Below are positions 52,298 to 61,127 of a stretch of 61,913 nucleotides of DNA, piece after piece. Source of the DNA: Sphingobacteriia bacterium 28-36-52. Lineage in GTDB: Bacteria > Bacteroidota > Bacteroidia > Chitinophagales > Chitinophagaceae. Location of the stretch: positions 1-61,913 of the forward strand of contig NCGN01000012.1 in assembly GCA_002281575.1 (NCBI GenBank), given 5' to 3'. The translations under genes were made by a program, and so were the position numbers. Numbering within the stretch: the stretch's first letter is position 1; every line of letters begins with the position of its first letter. The notes beneath the pieces are model-generated. The model saw only the letters and a list, made by a program, of their open reading frames with translations. It was not told the DNA's origin and did no database searches.

Positions 52298-53252
52298 CTA
52301 ACATATCTTTCGTCATTAAAGACAAATCGTATTGGGGCTTCCAGCCCCAATCTTTGTTTGCGACAGAATCGTCAATGCTTTGCGGCCAACTGTCTGCAAT
52401 TTGTTGTCTTGAATCGGGTTTATAAGTCATAGTAAAATCAGGAATATGGGCTTGAATGCTTGCCCCAATTTCTTTAGGTGAAAAACTCATGCCCGAAACA
52501 TTATAAGATGTTCTAACAGAAATTTGATCAGCAGGTGCATTCATTAATTCTAAAGTTGCCCTTATAGCATCGGGCATATACATCATTGGCAAATAAGTAT
52601 CTTCAGATAAAAAGCAATTGTATTTTTTTTGTTCCAACGCTTCTGTATAAATTTCAACCGCATAATCAGTAGTGCCCCCACCAGGTGCAGATTTGTAACT
52701 GATTAATCCAGGGTAGCGAATACTTCTAACATCTACCCCATATCTATTAAAATAGTAATTACACCAGAACTCTCCAGCATATTTACTAATACCATAAACT
52801 GTTGTTGGTTCAATTACGGTTTGTTGTGGACATAGTTGTTTAGGAGAAGTAGGACCAAATACAGCAATACTACTTGGCCAATATACTTTATGTAATTTTT
52901 CTTCACGGGCAATATCCAAAACATTCAATAAGCCTTGCATATTCAAGTGCCAAGCCAAATTAGGATTCTTCTCTCCTGTTGCAGAAAGTATAGCAGCCAA
53001 TAAATAAATCTGTGTGATATTTTGTCTAATTACTTGTACATGTAACATCTCTTTGTTCATCACATCCATGCTCACATAAGGTCCAGTTCCTTTTAGCAAA
53101 GGATTCTCTTCTCTCAAATCAGATGCAACCACATTATTGTTTCCGTATTGTTTTCTTAAAGCAAGTGTAAGCTCCACCCCAATTTGGCCAGACGCACCAA
53201 TCACCAAAATTTTATCTTTTCTAGCAGGCATAGCAATTTGTTTAGGCAGCAA
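52281..53252 (-). CDS. SDR-type L-threonine 3-dehydrogenase-like epimerase/dehydratase
   Basis: The 323-aa extended SDR has the NAD motif ILVIGASGQIGVELTLALRK, YLLAAILSATGEKNP, and the active site with SSIAVFGPTSPKQLCPQ and YGISKYAGE (Tyr-x3-Lys). RYPGLISYKSAPGGGTTDYA is characteristic of the SDR-type threonine 3-dehydrogenases of Bacteroidota, which oxidise L-threonine to 2-amino-3-ketobutyrate. No kbl (glycine C-acetyltransferase) gene is adjacent. A sugar epimerase is the alternative. Confidence 0.78.
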   Translation of the reverse strand: MLPKQIAMPARKDKILVIGASGQIGVELTLALRKQYGNNNVVASDLREENPLLKGTGPYVSMDVMNKEMLHVQVIRQNITQIYLLAAILSATGEKNPNLAWHLNMQGLLNVLDIAREEKLHKVYWPSSIAVFGPTSPKQLCPQQTVIEPTTVYGISKYAGEFWCNYYFNRYGVDVRSIRYPGLISYKSAPGGGTTDYAVEIYTEALEQKKYNCFLSEDTYLPMMYMPDAIRATLELMNAPADQISVRTSYNVSGMSFSPKEIGASIQAHIPDFTMTYKPDSRQQIADSWPQSIDDSVANKDWGWKPQYDLSLMTKDMLENLRK

Positions 53253-53319
53253 AGAAACGAAAAAATGAATGACAATTCCGTTACTTTTGTTTTATCTAAT
53301 CAAGTACAAATTTTATTAT

Positions 53320-54150
53320 ATGTTGCCTAATTTTTTGCAAGACTTATTTAAAAATCAGCAATACAATCCCGATTCTTTTTTTCTAATTGCAGGCCCTTGT
53401 GTGGTTGAGTCCGAAGAAATTGTAATGGAGATTGCAGATACAGTGAGTAACACTTGTAAACAATTGGGTATCCCTTATGTTTTTAAAGCCAGCTACAGAA
53501 AAGCCAATAGAACAAGCGCCAACTCTTTTACTGGTATTGGTGATGAAAATGGTTTATCCTTAATTAAAAAAGTAGGCCAAAAATATGGCCTTCCTACCAC
53601 TTCCGATATTCATGCCCACGAAGAAGCTGCAATGGCTGCACCATTCATTGATATACTTCAAATACCTGCATTTTTGTGCAGACAAACTGATTTATTAGAA
53701 GCAGCTGCAATCACAGGCAAAATAGTAAATGTTAAAAAAGGACAATTCTTAAGTGGAGCATCCATGAAATTTGCGGTGGAAAAAATTCAAAAAGCGGGAA
53801 ATCAACAGATCCTTTTAACAGAACGAGGAAATACATTTGGTTACCAAGACTTAGTAGTAGACTATAGAAATATTCCGATCATGCAATCGCATGGAACGCC
53901 AGTAGTAATGGATTGTACCCACTCTTTACAACAACCCAATCAAACCAGTGGTGTTACTGGAGGCAATCCAGCAATGATAGGAACCATTGCAAAAGCAGCC
54001 ATAGCAACAGGTGCAATGGGATTATTTATAGAAACACATCCCAATCCTGCAGTAGCAAAAAGCGATGGTGCCAATATGCTGGCATTGAATTTGCTACCTA
54101 CCCTATTAGAGCAACTGGTAAAGTTGCGTGAAGTAGTGACTAAATTATAA
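53320..54150 (+). CDS. kdsA: 3-deoxy-8-phosphooctulonate synthase (metal-dependent type)
   Basis: Starting at ATG 53320 (MLPNFLQDLFKNQQ) the protein has 276 residues, normal for KdsA; a longer frame from 53269 adds a non-conserved piece. Motifs are FFLIAGPCVVESEEI, YRKANRTSANSF, TDIHA-type TSDIHAHEEAA, VNVKKGQFLSG and LTERGNTFGYQDLVVD. The cysteine in AGPC marks the metal-dependent class; the E. coli type has Asn there. It joins PEP and arabinose-5-phosphate to make Kdo-8-P for LPS. Confidence 0.95.
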   Translation: MLPNFLQDLFKNQQYNPDSFFLIAGPCVVESEEIVMEIADTVSNTCKQLGIPYVFKASYRKANRTSANSFTGIGDENGLSLIKKVGQKYGLPTTSDIHAHEEAAMAAPFIDILQIPAFLCRQTDLLEAAAITGKIVNVKKGQFLSGASMKFAVEKIQKAGNQQILLTERGNTFGYQDLVVDYRNIPIMQSHGTPVVMDCTHSLQQPNQTSGVTGGNPAMIGTIAKAAIATGAMGLFIETHPNPAVAKSDGANMLALNLLPTLLEQLVKLREVVTKL

Positions 54151-54157
54151 TTAGACA

Positions 54158-54877
54158 ATGAAAAAAATAGTATTCATCCTGCTGTTAACAACAGGGGGCC
54201 AACCTTTATTTGCCCAAACATTAAAAGAACTGATTCAACAAAAGAGTAAACTACTTACTCAACAATCAACTCCAACAAATAGCAGCAATGAAATTGCTAA
54301 CGCCCTTAAACAGGCACTCACTATTGGCGCAGAAAAAGGAACTGCTGCATTGGCCCAACCTGATGGATTTTTTAAGAATGCTGCATTAAAAATATTATTG
54401 CCCCCAGAAGCCCAAAAAATTGAATCAACATTAAGATCGGTTGGAATGGGCAAACAAGTAGATGAAGCCATTTTAAGCATCAATAGGGCTGCAGAAGATG
54501 CTTGTAAAACAGCTGCCCCCATATTTGTGTCTGCAATAAAAGATTTAACCGTAACAGATGCAGTGAATATTTTAAAGGGAGCAGATACGGCAGCTACGGC
54601 TTATTTAAAAACAAGTACCACGGTACCATTAACCAATGCTTTTAAGCCCATTATAGAAACATCTTTACAAAAAACAGATGCTACTAAACACTGGTCTACA
54701 TTGGTGAACGCTTACAATAAATTTAGTTTAAGAAAATTGAACCCCTCTTTAAGTGATTATGTAACTGAAAAAGCACTTACAGGAATTTATTCGCAGATTG
54801 CTTTAGAAGAGAAAAATATTAGACAGAACCCAGCTGCAAGAGCAACAGATTTATTGAAAAAAGTATTTAACCGTTAG
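54158..54877 (+). CDS. DUF4197 domain protein
   Basis: The 239-aa protein has a signal peptide (MKKIVFILLLTTGGQPLFAQ) and an all-helical DUF4197 domain: EIANALKQALTIGAEKGTAA, DGFFKNAALKILLPPEAQKI, INRAAEDACKTAAPIF and LNPSLSDYVTEKALTGIY. Function unknown; periplasmic or outer-membrane associated. It starts 7 bp after kdsA and overlaps the convergent PAS gene by 11 bp. Confidence 0.87.
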   Translation: MKKIVFILLLTTGGQPLFAQTLKELIQQKSKLLTQQSTPTNSSNEIANALKQALTIGAEKGTAALAQPDGFFKNAALKILLPPEAQKIESTLRSVGMGKQVDEAILSINRAAEDACKTAAPIFVSAIKDLTVTDAVNILKGADTAATAYLKTSTTVPLTNAFKPIIETSLQKTDATKHWSTLVNAYNKFSLRKLNPSLSDYVTEKALTGIYSQIALEEKNIRQNPAARATDLLKKVFNR

Positions 54878-56360
54878 AGAATATACCGTCTAAGTTATTG
54901 GTCTTCTTAACAATGCTTCTGATTTGCATGTCTAATTCGTTGGCACTCTCAATTAAGTGATCAAAGATTTCTTTATTGTGAACAGAGTTACTACTGTTGA
55001 GTACTTCAATTACCCCTAAAATATTCGCCAACGGACGTCTTACTTCATGCGACTGAATAAAAGCGATATCCCTTAATACTTTGTTTTGGGTTTTCATTTT
55101 TTCTTGCACTGCCACATCATCAGTGATATTACGGTTCGTACCAATCAAACGTATCGGTTTTCCCTCTGCATTTTTCTGAACAATCGCATGGGCTTCAATA
55201 TACCTGATCTTACCATTCGGCATGGTAATTCTATACACCGTTGAATCAATCGACTTTTTACCTTCAGACAACCTAGTCAGGATATTCTTCATCATCTCCT
55301 TATCGTCTGGGTGCATGGCTTTTTTGAAAATTTTGTAAGGAGGAAAAGGCGTGTCTTTGGCAAAGCCATAGAGATCATACATTTTCTCGTCCCAAAAAGT
55401 AGTACCATCTGCCAAGTCTACTTCCCATACACCAATTTGTGCAGAGTCGGTGGCCAACGAAAGCCTTTGCAAAGTTTCTTGCTGTTCTTTCTCGGCATTC
55501 TTACGTTTGGTAATATCGTTTTCTATAGACATGAAACCAATATGCCTGTCTGCTTCATCAAATAATGGCTTACAATCAATCTCTAACCAAATGGTTTTAT
55601 TGTTTTTGTTGCTTACTTGTACCTCTTCAACAAAAGCCAATTTATTTTCGATAGAATAACGAATGCGTTTATTTATTTTTTCTTCTACTCCAGATTGATT
55701 TAAATAGAAAAATATATTCTTACCCTTTGCTTCTTCAGCAGTATAACCGATGATTCTATTGAAACCCTCGTTCACCCAGATAATATTTTCTTCTTTATCG
55801 GTAATCACTACTGCATTGGTTGTATTGTGCGCCACCAATGCCATCCTGGTCACTTCTTCCTCAGATAATTCTTCTTGACGAACAGCAGGAGTAATATTAA
55901 CTACATTCGATTGAATGGATTCAACTGCTTGCTCATCTAAGTAAGCCCTGCTTTGAGATAATTCAACTGCCTTGCTGTTATTGGTTTCGGTGGTGGTGAT
56001 ATCGTGCCCTACAGACATAATCCCCACTACATAACCCAATTCATTTTTAACAGCAGAAATTTCCCAATGGGTCCAGAAAAACTCTTCTCCTTCACATGCT
56101 TTTCTTACTGTAATAGCCACTGGCTTCTCCGGATTCCGAATACATTCTTTAGCAGCTTCGTTACAAGCTTTCACATCTTCAGCATAAACTGTATCGGCAA
56201 AATGATTATTCGTTAACGTAGTAGAAATATGCGCAAACTTGTGTTGGAATAAGGGATTCACATACAAGAACCTTCCTGATAAGTCGGTAACGACTACAGA
56301 AAAAATCAATGAATTCAATAATTGCTCTGGAAGCAATTGATCTACTTTCAATAGACTCAT
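54867..56360 (-). CDS. Multi-PAS sensor with H-box, no ATPase domain
   Basis: From the ATG at 56360 (MSLLKVDQLLPEQLLNSLIF) the protein has 497 residues and three PAS domains: about 10-130 (VVVTDLSGRFLYVNPLFQ), about 175-300 (AVVITDKEENIIWVNEGFNR, MSIENDITKRKNAEK) and about 300-425 (SAQIGVWEVDLADGTTF, LIGTNRNITDDVAVQEK). It ends with a dimerisation helix, FIQSHEVRRPLANILGV, with the histidine at about 438. There is no HATPase_c domain. An upstream extension to 56462 would add a hydrophobic segment but has weak coding character. It may be a phosphotransfer or dimerising sensor, like the smaller protein at 30969. Confidence 0.8.
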   Translation of the reverse strand: MSLLKVDQLLPEQLLNSLIFSVVVTDLSGRFLYVNPLFQHKFAHISTTLTNNHFADTVYAEDVKACNEAAKECIRNPEKPVAITVRKACEGEEFFWTHWEISAVKNELGYVVGIMSVGHDITTTETNNSKAVELSQSRAYLDEQAVESIQSNVVNITPAVRQEELSEEEVTRMALVAHNTTNAVVITDKEENIIWVNEGFNRIIGYTAEEAKGKNIFFYLNQSGVEEKINKRIRYSIENKLAFVEEVQVSNKNNKTIWLEIDCKPLFDEADRHIGFMSIENDITKRKNAEKEQQETLQRLSLATDSAQIGVWEVDLADGTTFWDEKMYDLYGFAKDTPFPPYKIFKKAMHPDDKEMMKNILTRLSEGKKSIDSTVYRITMPNGKIRYIEAHAIVQKNAEGKPIRLIGTNRNITDDVAVQEKMKTQNKVLRDIAFIQSHEVRRPLANILGVIEVLNSSNSVHNKEIFDHLIESANELDMQIRSIVKKTNNLDGIFSNG

Positions 56361-56505
56361 AGGTTTGTACGGTTGCGCTGATTTTTTAGTTAGGGGGTCA
56401 CTAGTCAGCAGGATTACAAGTACAAGATACCAAGTAATCTGCATAAAATATATAAAAAACAATAAATACCAACCAGTTGGTAGATAAGCTGGGATTGACT
56501 TATGA

Positions 56506-56539
56506 GCAAAAAAAATCCCAGTTACAAGGGTAACTGGGA
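56506..56539 (-). terminator. lpdA terminator
   Basis: TCCCAGTTAC (56516-56525) and GTAACTGGGA (56530-56539) form a 10-bp perfect stem with a 4-base loop. On the minus strand it is followed by a T-run, 44 bp after the lpdA stop. Confidence 0.88.
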
Positions 56540-56583
56540 AGTATATAGGTTGATTAAAGCCGCCTTATCAAAGGAGCTTAAAA

Positions 56584-57993
56584 TTAAATGTCAATAGCTT
56601 CACCGTAAGCAGCTGCAGTAGCTTCTTTTAAGCCTTCGCTCATAGTTGGGTGAGGGTGAACCGCATTTAAGATTTCATGAGCAGTAGTTTCTAACTTACG
56701 AGCCACCACCGCCTCAGCAATCATTTCGGTTACATTGGTACCAATCATATGACAGCCCAAGAACTCACCGTATTTAGCATCGTAAATTACTTTTACAAAA
56801 CCTTCGGTTGCACCAGCAGCACTTGCTTTACCACTTGCCATGAATGGGAACTTACCTACTTTAATTTCGTATCCAGCATCTTTAGCTGCTTTTTCTGTAT
56901 AACCCACACTCGCTATTTCAGGAATACAGTAAGTACAACCAGGGATATTGTTGTAATCCATGGCTTCAGGTAAATGATGGAATTTCTTTTCGGTATAACC
57001 AATATGTTCAGCAGCATTGATTCCTTCTTTAGCAGCAACATGCGCCAAAGCTTGTCCAGGAGAACAATCTCCAATGGCATAAATACCCGGCACTGATGTT
57101 TGCTGGAATTTATCTACTATAACTTTTCCTTTTTCGGTTTTAATACCATTTTCTTCTAAGCCAATATTTTCAATATTCGCCACAACACCCACTGCACTTA
57201 AAACCACATCTGCTTCTAATACAACGATTGAACCATCTTGCTTTTTAACAGTAGCTTTAACCCCAGCACCACTGGTATCTAATGATTCAACAGATGCATT
57301 GGTCATGATTTCAATGCCTTGCTTCTTATATTGCTTTTCTAATTCTTTAGAAATGTCTTCATCTTCAACAGGTACAATTCTAGGCATGAATTCTACAATA
57401 GTTACTTTGGTACCCATGCTATTGTACACATAGGCAAACTCAACGCCAATGGCACCACTACCTACCACAATCATAGACTTAGGTTGCTCAGGCAAAACCA
57501 TAGCTTCGCGGTAACCAATTACTTTTTTACCATCTTGCGGAAGATTAGGCAAAGCGCGGCTTCTACCACCAGTTGCAATTACAATATGCTTTCCCTCTAC
57601 AACTTGCTTGCTACCATCTGCTGCGGTTACTTCAATCTGGCCCTTGGCTTTAATTTTACCATAGCCCATAATTACATCAATCTTGTTCTTTTTCATTAGA
57701 AATTGAACACCCTTGCTCATTTTATCGGCAACACCACGACTTCTTTTAACTACTGCACCAAAATCGTGTTGAACGCCTGTGGCGTTGATTCCGTAGTTGG
57801 CACTATGTTTCATATAGTCGTACACTTGAGCACTTTTAATAAGCGCTTTGGTAGGTATACAACCCCAGTTTAAACAAACTCCACCTAAACTTTCTTTTTC
57901 AATGATGGCCACTTTAAATCCTAGCTGAGAAGCACGGATTGCTGCGGGGTATCCACCAGGACCACTTCCCAGAACAATTACATCATACGCCAT
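56584..57993 (-). CDS. lpdA: Dihydrolipoyl dehydrogenase
   Basis: The 469-aa flavoprotein has VIVLGSGPGGYPAAIRAS, the redox disulphide GGVCLNWGCIPTKALIK, the NAD motif MIVVGSGAIGVEFAYVYNSM, YAIGDCSPGQALAHVAAKEG and the C-terminal HPHPTMSEGLKEATAAA with the His-Glu pair. It reoxidises lipoamide in the 2-oxoacid dehydrogenase and glycine cleavage complexes. No E1 or E2 genes are next to it, so it is likely shared between complexes. Confidence 0.96.
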   Translation of the reverse strand: MAYDVIVLGSGPGGYPAAIRASQLGFKVAIIEKESLGGVCLNWGCIPTKALIKSAQVYDYMKHSANYGINATGVQHDFGAVVKRSRGVADKMSKGVQFLMKKNKIDVIMGYGKIKAKGQIEVTAADGSKQVVEGKHIVIATGGRSRALPNLPQDGKKVIGYREAMVLPEQPKSMIVVGSGAIGVEFAYVYNSMGTKVTIVEFMPRIVPVEDEDISKELEKQYKKQGIEIMTNASVESLDTSGAGVKATVKKQDGSIVVLEADVVLSAVGVVANIENIGLEENGIKTEKGKVIVDKFQQTSVPGIYAIGDCSPGQALAHVAAKEGINAAEHIGYTEKKFHHLPEAMDYNNIPGCTYCIPEIASVGYTEKAAKDAGYEIKVGKFPFMASGKASAAGATEGFVKVIYDAKYGEFLGCHMIGTNVTEMIAEAVVARKLETTAHEILNAVHPHPTMSEGLKEATAAAYGEAIDI

Positions 57994-58052
57994 GGTAACA
58001 GTATTAATTAAAATTGATAAATATTGGTTTTGCGGATGCGAAAATACTATGT

Positions 58053-58874
58053 TTATTCAAAGAATATGCGAATGGTCTGGTAAAACCATTTATTTCCGTT
58101 AGAAACACCCGATTGTTGCATATGTTCATTATACCCTTGTAATCCAAATAGCCCAGCCATATTGCCATTTCTTAGGGCAATTTCAAGGTATCCAGCCGAA
58201 TTAAACCAGGCAATTTTACCATGTTCTGCAACAGAAGCATAGTTATCGCTGATTCTTTCAATCATTTCATTGCGTTTGAACATGATTTTAAAACGTCTCC
58301 CTTTTCCATGTTCTTCAAAGTCTTTCTGGGTAATATTAATCACCACATTCTCAAAATTGTCAATAAATAATATTTGCCCTTCAATCCAGTTCTCACCAAC
58401 AGTAGGCTTTAAAGGATATTTCTCTACCATTTCTTGTGTAACTGTTCCAGCTGCAGTTACCCTACCTTGTTTAAAAATATTGCTCACTGCAGCCACTAAA
58501 TCGGCTGTAATAGTTAATAATCCTGCATTGGGCGATACAGGTACTCTAATAATTTGAGCAGGCTTTACGCCTGTAATCATGGTAATCAAACCATTGTCTG
58601 CACAAATAATATTCTGGCCATTCCAATGTGCAATTAAAAAATGATTGGTTTCAGACTCAAATACATTTACCAAAACCAAATGAAATGTACCCGTTGGATA
58701 AAATTTAAAGGCATTCCCACAAATATATGCGGCTAAAGGAAGATTGGTTTGAGATAAATAATGCGAAATATCAGCAATATTCAAATCTGGGATCGATTGC
58801 AAAAACTGCCCCTTGATGGCACCAACGATAAAGTCTCGCTGGCCAATATCGGAACTCAGGGTCAGTATAGGCAT
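58053..58874 (-). CDS. SAM hydroxide adenosyltransferase (DUF62) family protein
   Basis: The 273-aa protein has the DUF62 signature: ILTLSSDIGQRDFIVGAIKG, IADISHYLSQTNLPLAAYI, FHLVLVNVFE, CADNGLITMITG in the N-domain and IDNFENVVINI in the C-terminal barrel. Family members split S-adenosylmethionine into adenosine and methionine with hydroxide. The aspartate and histidine-containing active-site loops look intact. It lies 30 bp downstream of the SDR gene on the same strand. Confidence 0.85.
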   Translation of the reverse strand: MPILTLSSDIGQRDFIVGAIKGQFLQSIPDLNIADISHYLSQTNLPLAAYICGNAFKFYPTGTFHLVLVNVFESETNHFLIAHWNGQNIICADNGLITMITGVKPAQIIRVPVSPNAGLLTITADLVAAVSNIFKQGRVTAAGTVTQEMVEKYPLKPTVGENWIEGQILFIDNFENVVINITQKDFEEHGKGRRFKIMFKRNEMIERISDNYASVAEHGKIAWFNSAGYLEIALRNGNMAGLFGLQGYNEHMQQSGVSNGNKWFYQTIRIFFE

Positions 58875-58904
58875 GCTTTTATGCTAACGAAAAACCCTAT
58901 TGTA

Positions 58905-59711
58905 TTATTTTGCCAACTCCCCGTTTTTATAGAAAAACTTTCGAACTAATTTATCGGTTAAGGAAGGGAAAAATTTATTCATAAAAACAGTGCGCTTTCC
59001 AGTGAAAGTAAGTACCAATGTTCGCTTTCTTTTTGCAATTGCTTTGGCTATATGTTGAGCACATTCCGCTGCAGGCATCATTTTATCTTCTGCCATTTTA
59101 GTTTCCCCATTGGGCTTACCCGCTTTATCCAATGCAGCATTGCGAATATTTGAAGTTGTGAAACCAGGACAAACCCACATCACATTAGTTCCAGAATCTA
59201 GTAATTCCGTTCTTAAACTTTCTAACCAACCATTCATTGCATATTTAGACGCAGAATAACCACTACGACCGGGCAAGCCTCTATAACCTGCAATGGATGA
59301 AACTCCTACAATGGTTCCTTTGTTCTTCATGATAAAAGGCAATGCCAATTTGGTGCAGTAAACGGTTCCCCAGAAATTAATATCCATAACTTTTCGAATG
59401 GCATCAAATTCTACTTCTTCTACTTCAGATCGCATAGACACTCCTGCATTATTGATTAAAATATCAATCGTGCCAAACTGCTTAACTGCCAATTGAATAA
59501 AATTGATGCAATCTTGTTCCTTGCTCACATCTGCAGTATGAATCACCAATGGCTTACCTGAATAGGCAGATTGTAACTGGTATAACTTATCATAGTTTCT
59601 TCCACAAGTGGCCACTTTTGCACCTGATTCTATAAATAAGGATACCAATGCTTTCCCGATTCCTTCTGATCCACCAGTGATTACCACCACTTTATTCTTG
59701 AACTCGAACAT
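58905..59711 (-). CDS. SDR family oxidoreductase
   Basis: The 268-aa classical SDR has KVVVITGGSEGIGKALVSLF (cofactor loop), ILINNAGVSMRSEVEEV, GVSSIAGYRGLPGRSGYSAS and the YSASKYAMNG active site. The GGSEGIG loop and a C-terminal basic membrane-proximal helix (NKFFPSLTDKLVRKFFYK) resemble lipid-acting SDRs such as 3-ketodihydrosphingosine reductase-like enzymes. The exact substrate is not known. Confidence 0.83.
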   Translation of the reverse strand: MFEFKNKVVVITGGSEGIGKALVSLFIESGAKVATCGRNYDKLYQLQSAYSGKPLVIHTADVSKEQDCINFIQLAVKQFGTIDILINNAGVSMRSEVEEVEFDAIRKVMDINFWGTVYCTKLALPFIMKNKGTIVGVSSIAGYRGLPGRSGYSASKYAMNGWLESLRTELLDSGTNVMWVCPGFTTSNIRNAALDKAGKPNGETKMAEDKMMPAAECAQHIAKAIAKRKRTLVLTFTGKRTVFMNKFFPSLTDKLVRKFFYKNGELAK

Positions 59712-59732
59712 GATTTAATTGTTTATATACAT

Positions 59733-59740
59733 CAAATTTA
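59733..59740 (-). promoter_or_regulatory. Promoter -7 element of the SDR gene
   Basis: TAAATTTG on the minus strand fits the TAnnTTTG consensus, 21 bp upstream of the SDR start. A -33 TTTG is not obvious. Confidence 0.4.
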
Positions 59741-59794
59741 CATTAAAGAAAACCTTAACAGCAGAATAAAAAATCTAAAAAAAATCAATAAAAA

Positions 59795-59825
59795 TTTGGC
59801 TGAAGTTTTATTTATCTTATTTTTG
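59795..59825 (+). promoter_or_regulatory. tRNA-Lys promoter
   Basis: TTTG (59795-59798) and TATTTTTG (59818-59825) with 19 bp between them match the Bacteroidota promoter pattern, 37 bp before the tRNA. Confidence 0.7.
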
Positions 59826-59862
59826 CAACCCAAATTAAAGATAACGGCAACGAAATCTTTAA

Positions 59863-59935
59863 GATTCTGTAGCTCAGTTGGTAGAGCAATACACTTTTAA
59901 TGTATGGGTCCTGGGTTCGAGTCCCAGCGGGATCA
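59863..59935 (+). tRNA. tRNA-Lys (anticodon TTT)
   Basis: A 73-base cloverleaf: acceptor GATTCTG pairs with CGGGATC (three G-T wobbles), the D-arm has GCTC/GAGC around AGTTGGTA, the anticodon stem ATACA/TGTAT holds the loop CTTTTAA with anticodon TTT, and the T-arm is CTGGG TTCGAGT CCCAG. The discriminator is A and CCA is not encoded. Confidence 0.96.
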
Positions 59936-59937
59936 CA

Positions 59938-59966
59938 AAGCTCCGAAGAAATTCGGAGCTTTTTTT
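59938..59966 (+). terminator. tRNA-Lys terminator
   Basis: AAGCTCCGAA (59938-59947) and TTCGGAGCTT (59952-59961) form a 10-bp stem with a GAAA loop, followed by a run of seven Ts, two bases after the tRNA. Confidence 0.93.
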
Positions 59967-59976
59967 ATGCATGTAT

Positions 59977-60080
59977 GTGAGCGGAAGAAATCGTAATGCA
60001 AGAGTGAAAGCGAGACAAGCTTGCTTGGTTGAGCTTGAACGAATTGCATTACAACGAGCAAAGCGAGTACTTCCGCTCAC
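59977..60080. repeat. 104-bp nested palindromic element
   Basis: Three inverted pairs nest inside each other: GTGAGCGGAAG (59977-59987) with CTTCCGCTCAC (60070-60080), GTAATGCAA (59993-60001) with TTGCATTAC (60044-60052), and an inner CAAGCT / AGCTTG pair. Reading frames across it are chance. It could fold as a long imperfect hairpin in RNA or DNA; it resembles a small nonautonomous repeat (MITE- or REP-like). Confidence 0.7.
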
Positions 60081-60140
60081 GAGATTAAACTAAAAAAAAC
60101 CACTGAAAATTTTACAGAGATTTGGGTAAGGTCAGTGCGG

Positions 60141-60178
60141 TGGGAAGTCGGCGTAGCGAAGTGGAGCCGACAATCCCA
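60141..60178. repeat. Second hairpin element after tRNA-Lys
   Basis: TGGGA (60141-60145) and GTCGGC (60147-60152) pair with GCCGAC (60166-60171) and TCCCA (60174-60178). The loop contains CGTAGCGAAG. It lies 60 bp after the first palindromic element. The following stretch to 60477 (about 300 bp) shows no gene or RNA that I can support. Confidence 0.55.
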
Positions 60179-60477
60179 GACAAATACAATTTTTAAGAAT
60201 AGCGCTGATTTTCAGCACTATTTCGATTTATTGTCTTCTAGGTTGTCTATCAACAGAATAAATTAGAAACAAACATTGAGATAAATATTTAAGAATACAA
60301 TCTAATCGATAATACTTTTCAACCACAAAATCAACTTTGACTTTTTCAATTCTTTGGGAATCACTTACTTGCTGATTCAATAAAATCAATAAAAAATCTT
60401 ACACTTTTCATCTTCAGGGTAAAGGCAAAGCTATCTTTGATTTAGTTGATCTTTCACTTTTTCAAACTATTTAATAT

Positions 60478-60873
60478 CTATTTCAAACCATTATTCATTG
60501 CATAAACAATCAATCCTGATTTACCCTGTACATTCAACTTTTTGCATATTTTTTTTCTATAATCATCAATAGTCCTAGGACTTAGAAACATCTTATCAGC
60601 TATTTCCTGGTAGGATAGCTCCTTACATAAAAATGATAAGAACACTTTTTCTTTTTCATTAAGAAAGGCTGACTTGCTTTCACTAAAAAGTAAATTATTC
60701 TTTATTCTGCTGAATATTTTTTCAGACAAGGATTCAGGAAGATAAACCCCTTTCTCATATAATGTATCGATTGCTTCCCTTAGCTTTTCTGGATTGTTAT
60801 TCTTAGTTATATAACCTTTTGCACCTGCCTGTATCATTTTGAGAATCGAGTTTTCATCACTATACCAGACCAC
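60478..60873 (-). pseudogene. Response regulator (NarL/LuxR type), 5'-truncated
   Basis: Only the last part of the receiver domain (YSDENSILKMIQAGAKGYIT, containing the conserved Lys region) and the complete LuxR-type HTH (FLNEKEKVFLSFLCKELSYQ, EIADKMFLSPRTIDDYRKKI) are present. The phospho-acceptor aspartate and the first two thirds of the receiver are missing. Upstream in frame there is TGA directly before a GTG at 60873, and homology stops at about 60865-60870. The gene is therefore cut off by a rearrangement and is probably inactive. Confidence 0.8.
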
Positions 60874-61095
60874 TCATTCGATGAATATAGTCTTTTTATT
60901 GAGGCTAAATACATCAAACGTGCAACACAGAAAAGCAAAATAACGGATGAAATTGCAGCAGACATTACTAAATATCCTAAAGAAATAATGAAACTCTTCG
61001 TTGTATATGATCCCGAAGGAAAGATAGCAGACAAATCTACTTTCGTAAAATCATTTCAGCAGCATTCAAATGTAAAAGTTCAGGTTATAAAATAA
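60871..61095 (+). pseudogene. 3' fragment of a nuclease-like gene
   Basis: On the plus strand an uninterrupted frame from about 60850, in which 60871-61095 reads HSFDEYSLFIEAKYIKRATQ, then SKITDEIAADITKYPKEIMK and LFVVYDPEGKIADKSTFVKS to a TAA. It has coding composition but no start codon, so it is the C-terminal part of a gene whose beginning is lost. FIEAKYIK resembles the E-x-K of PD-(D/E)XK nucleases, and the helix plus FVVYDP strand fits that fold. It abuts the truncated response regulator on the other strand, marking a deletion or insertion junction. Confidence 0.6.
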
Positions 61096-61127
61096 ATATT
61101 TACAGTCTTTAAAGAGTTTCTTCAATT

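Noticed and set aside
59874..60093. Two open frames across tRNA-Lys and the palindrome
   Set aside because: They run through a tRNA, a terminator and nested inverted repeats; chance frames.
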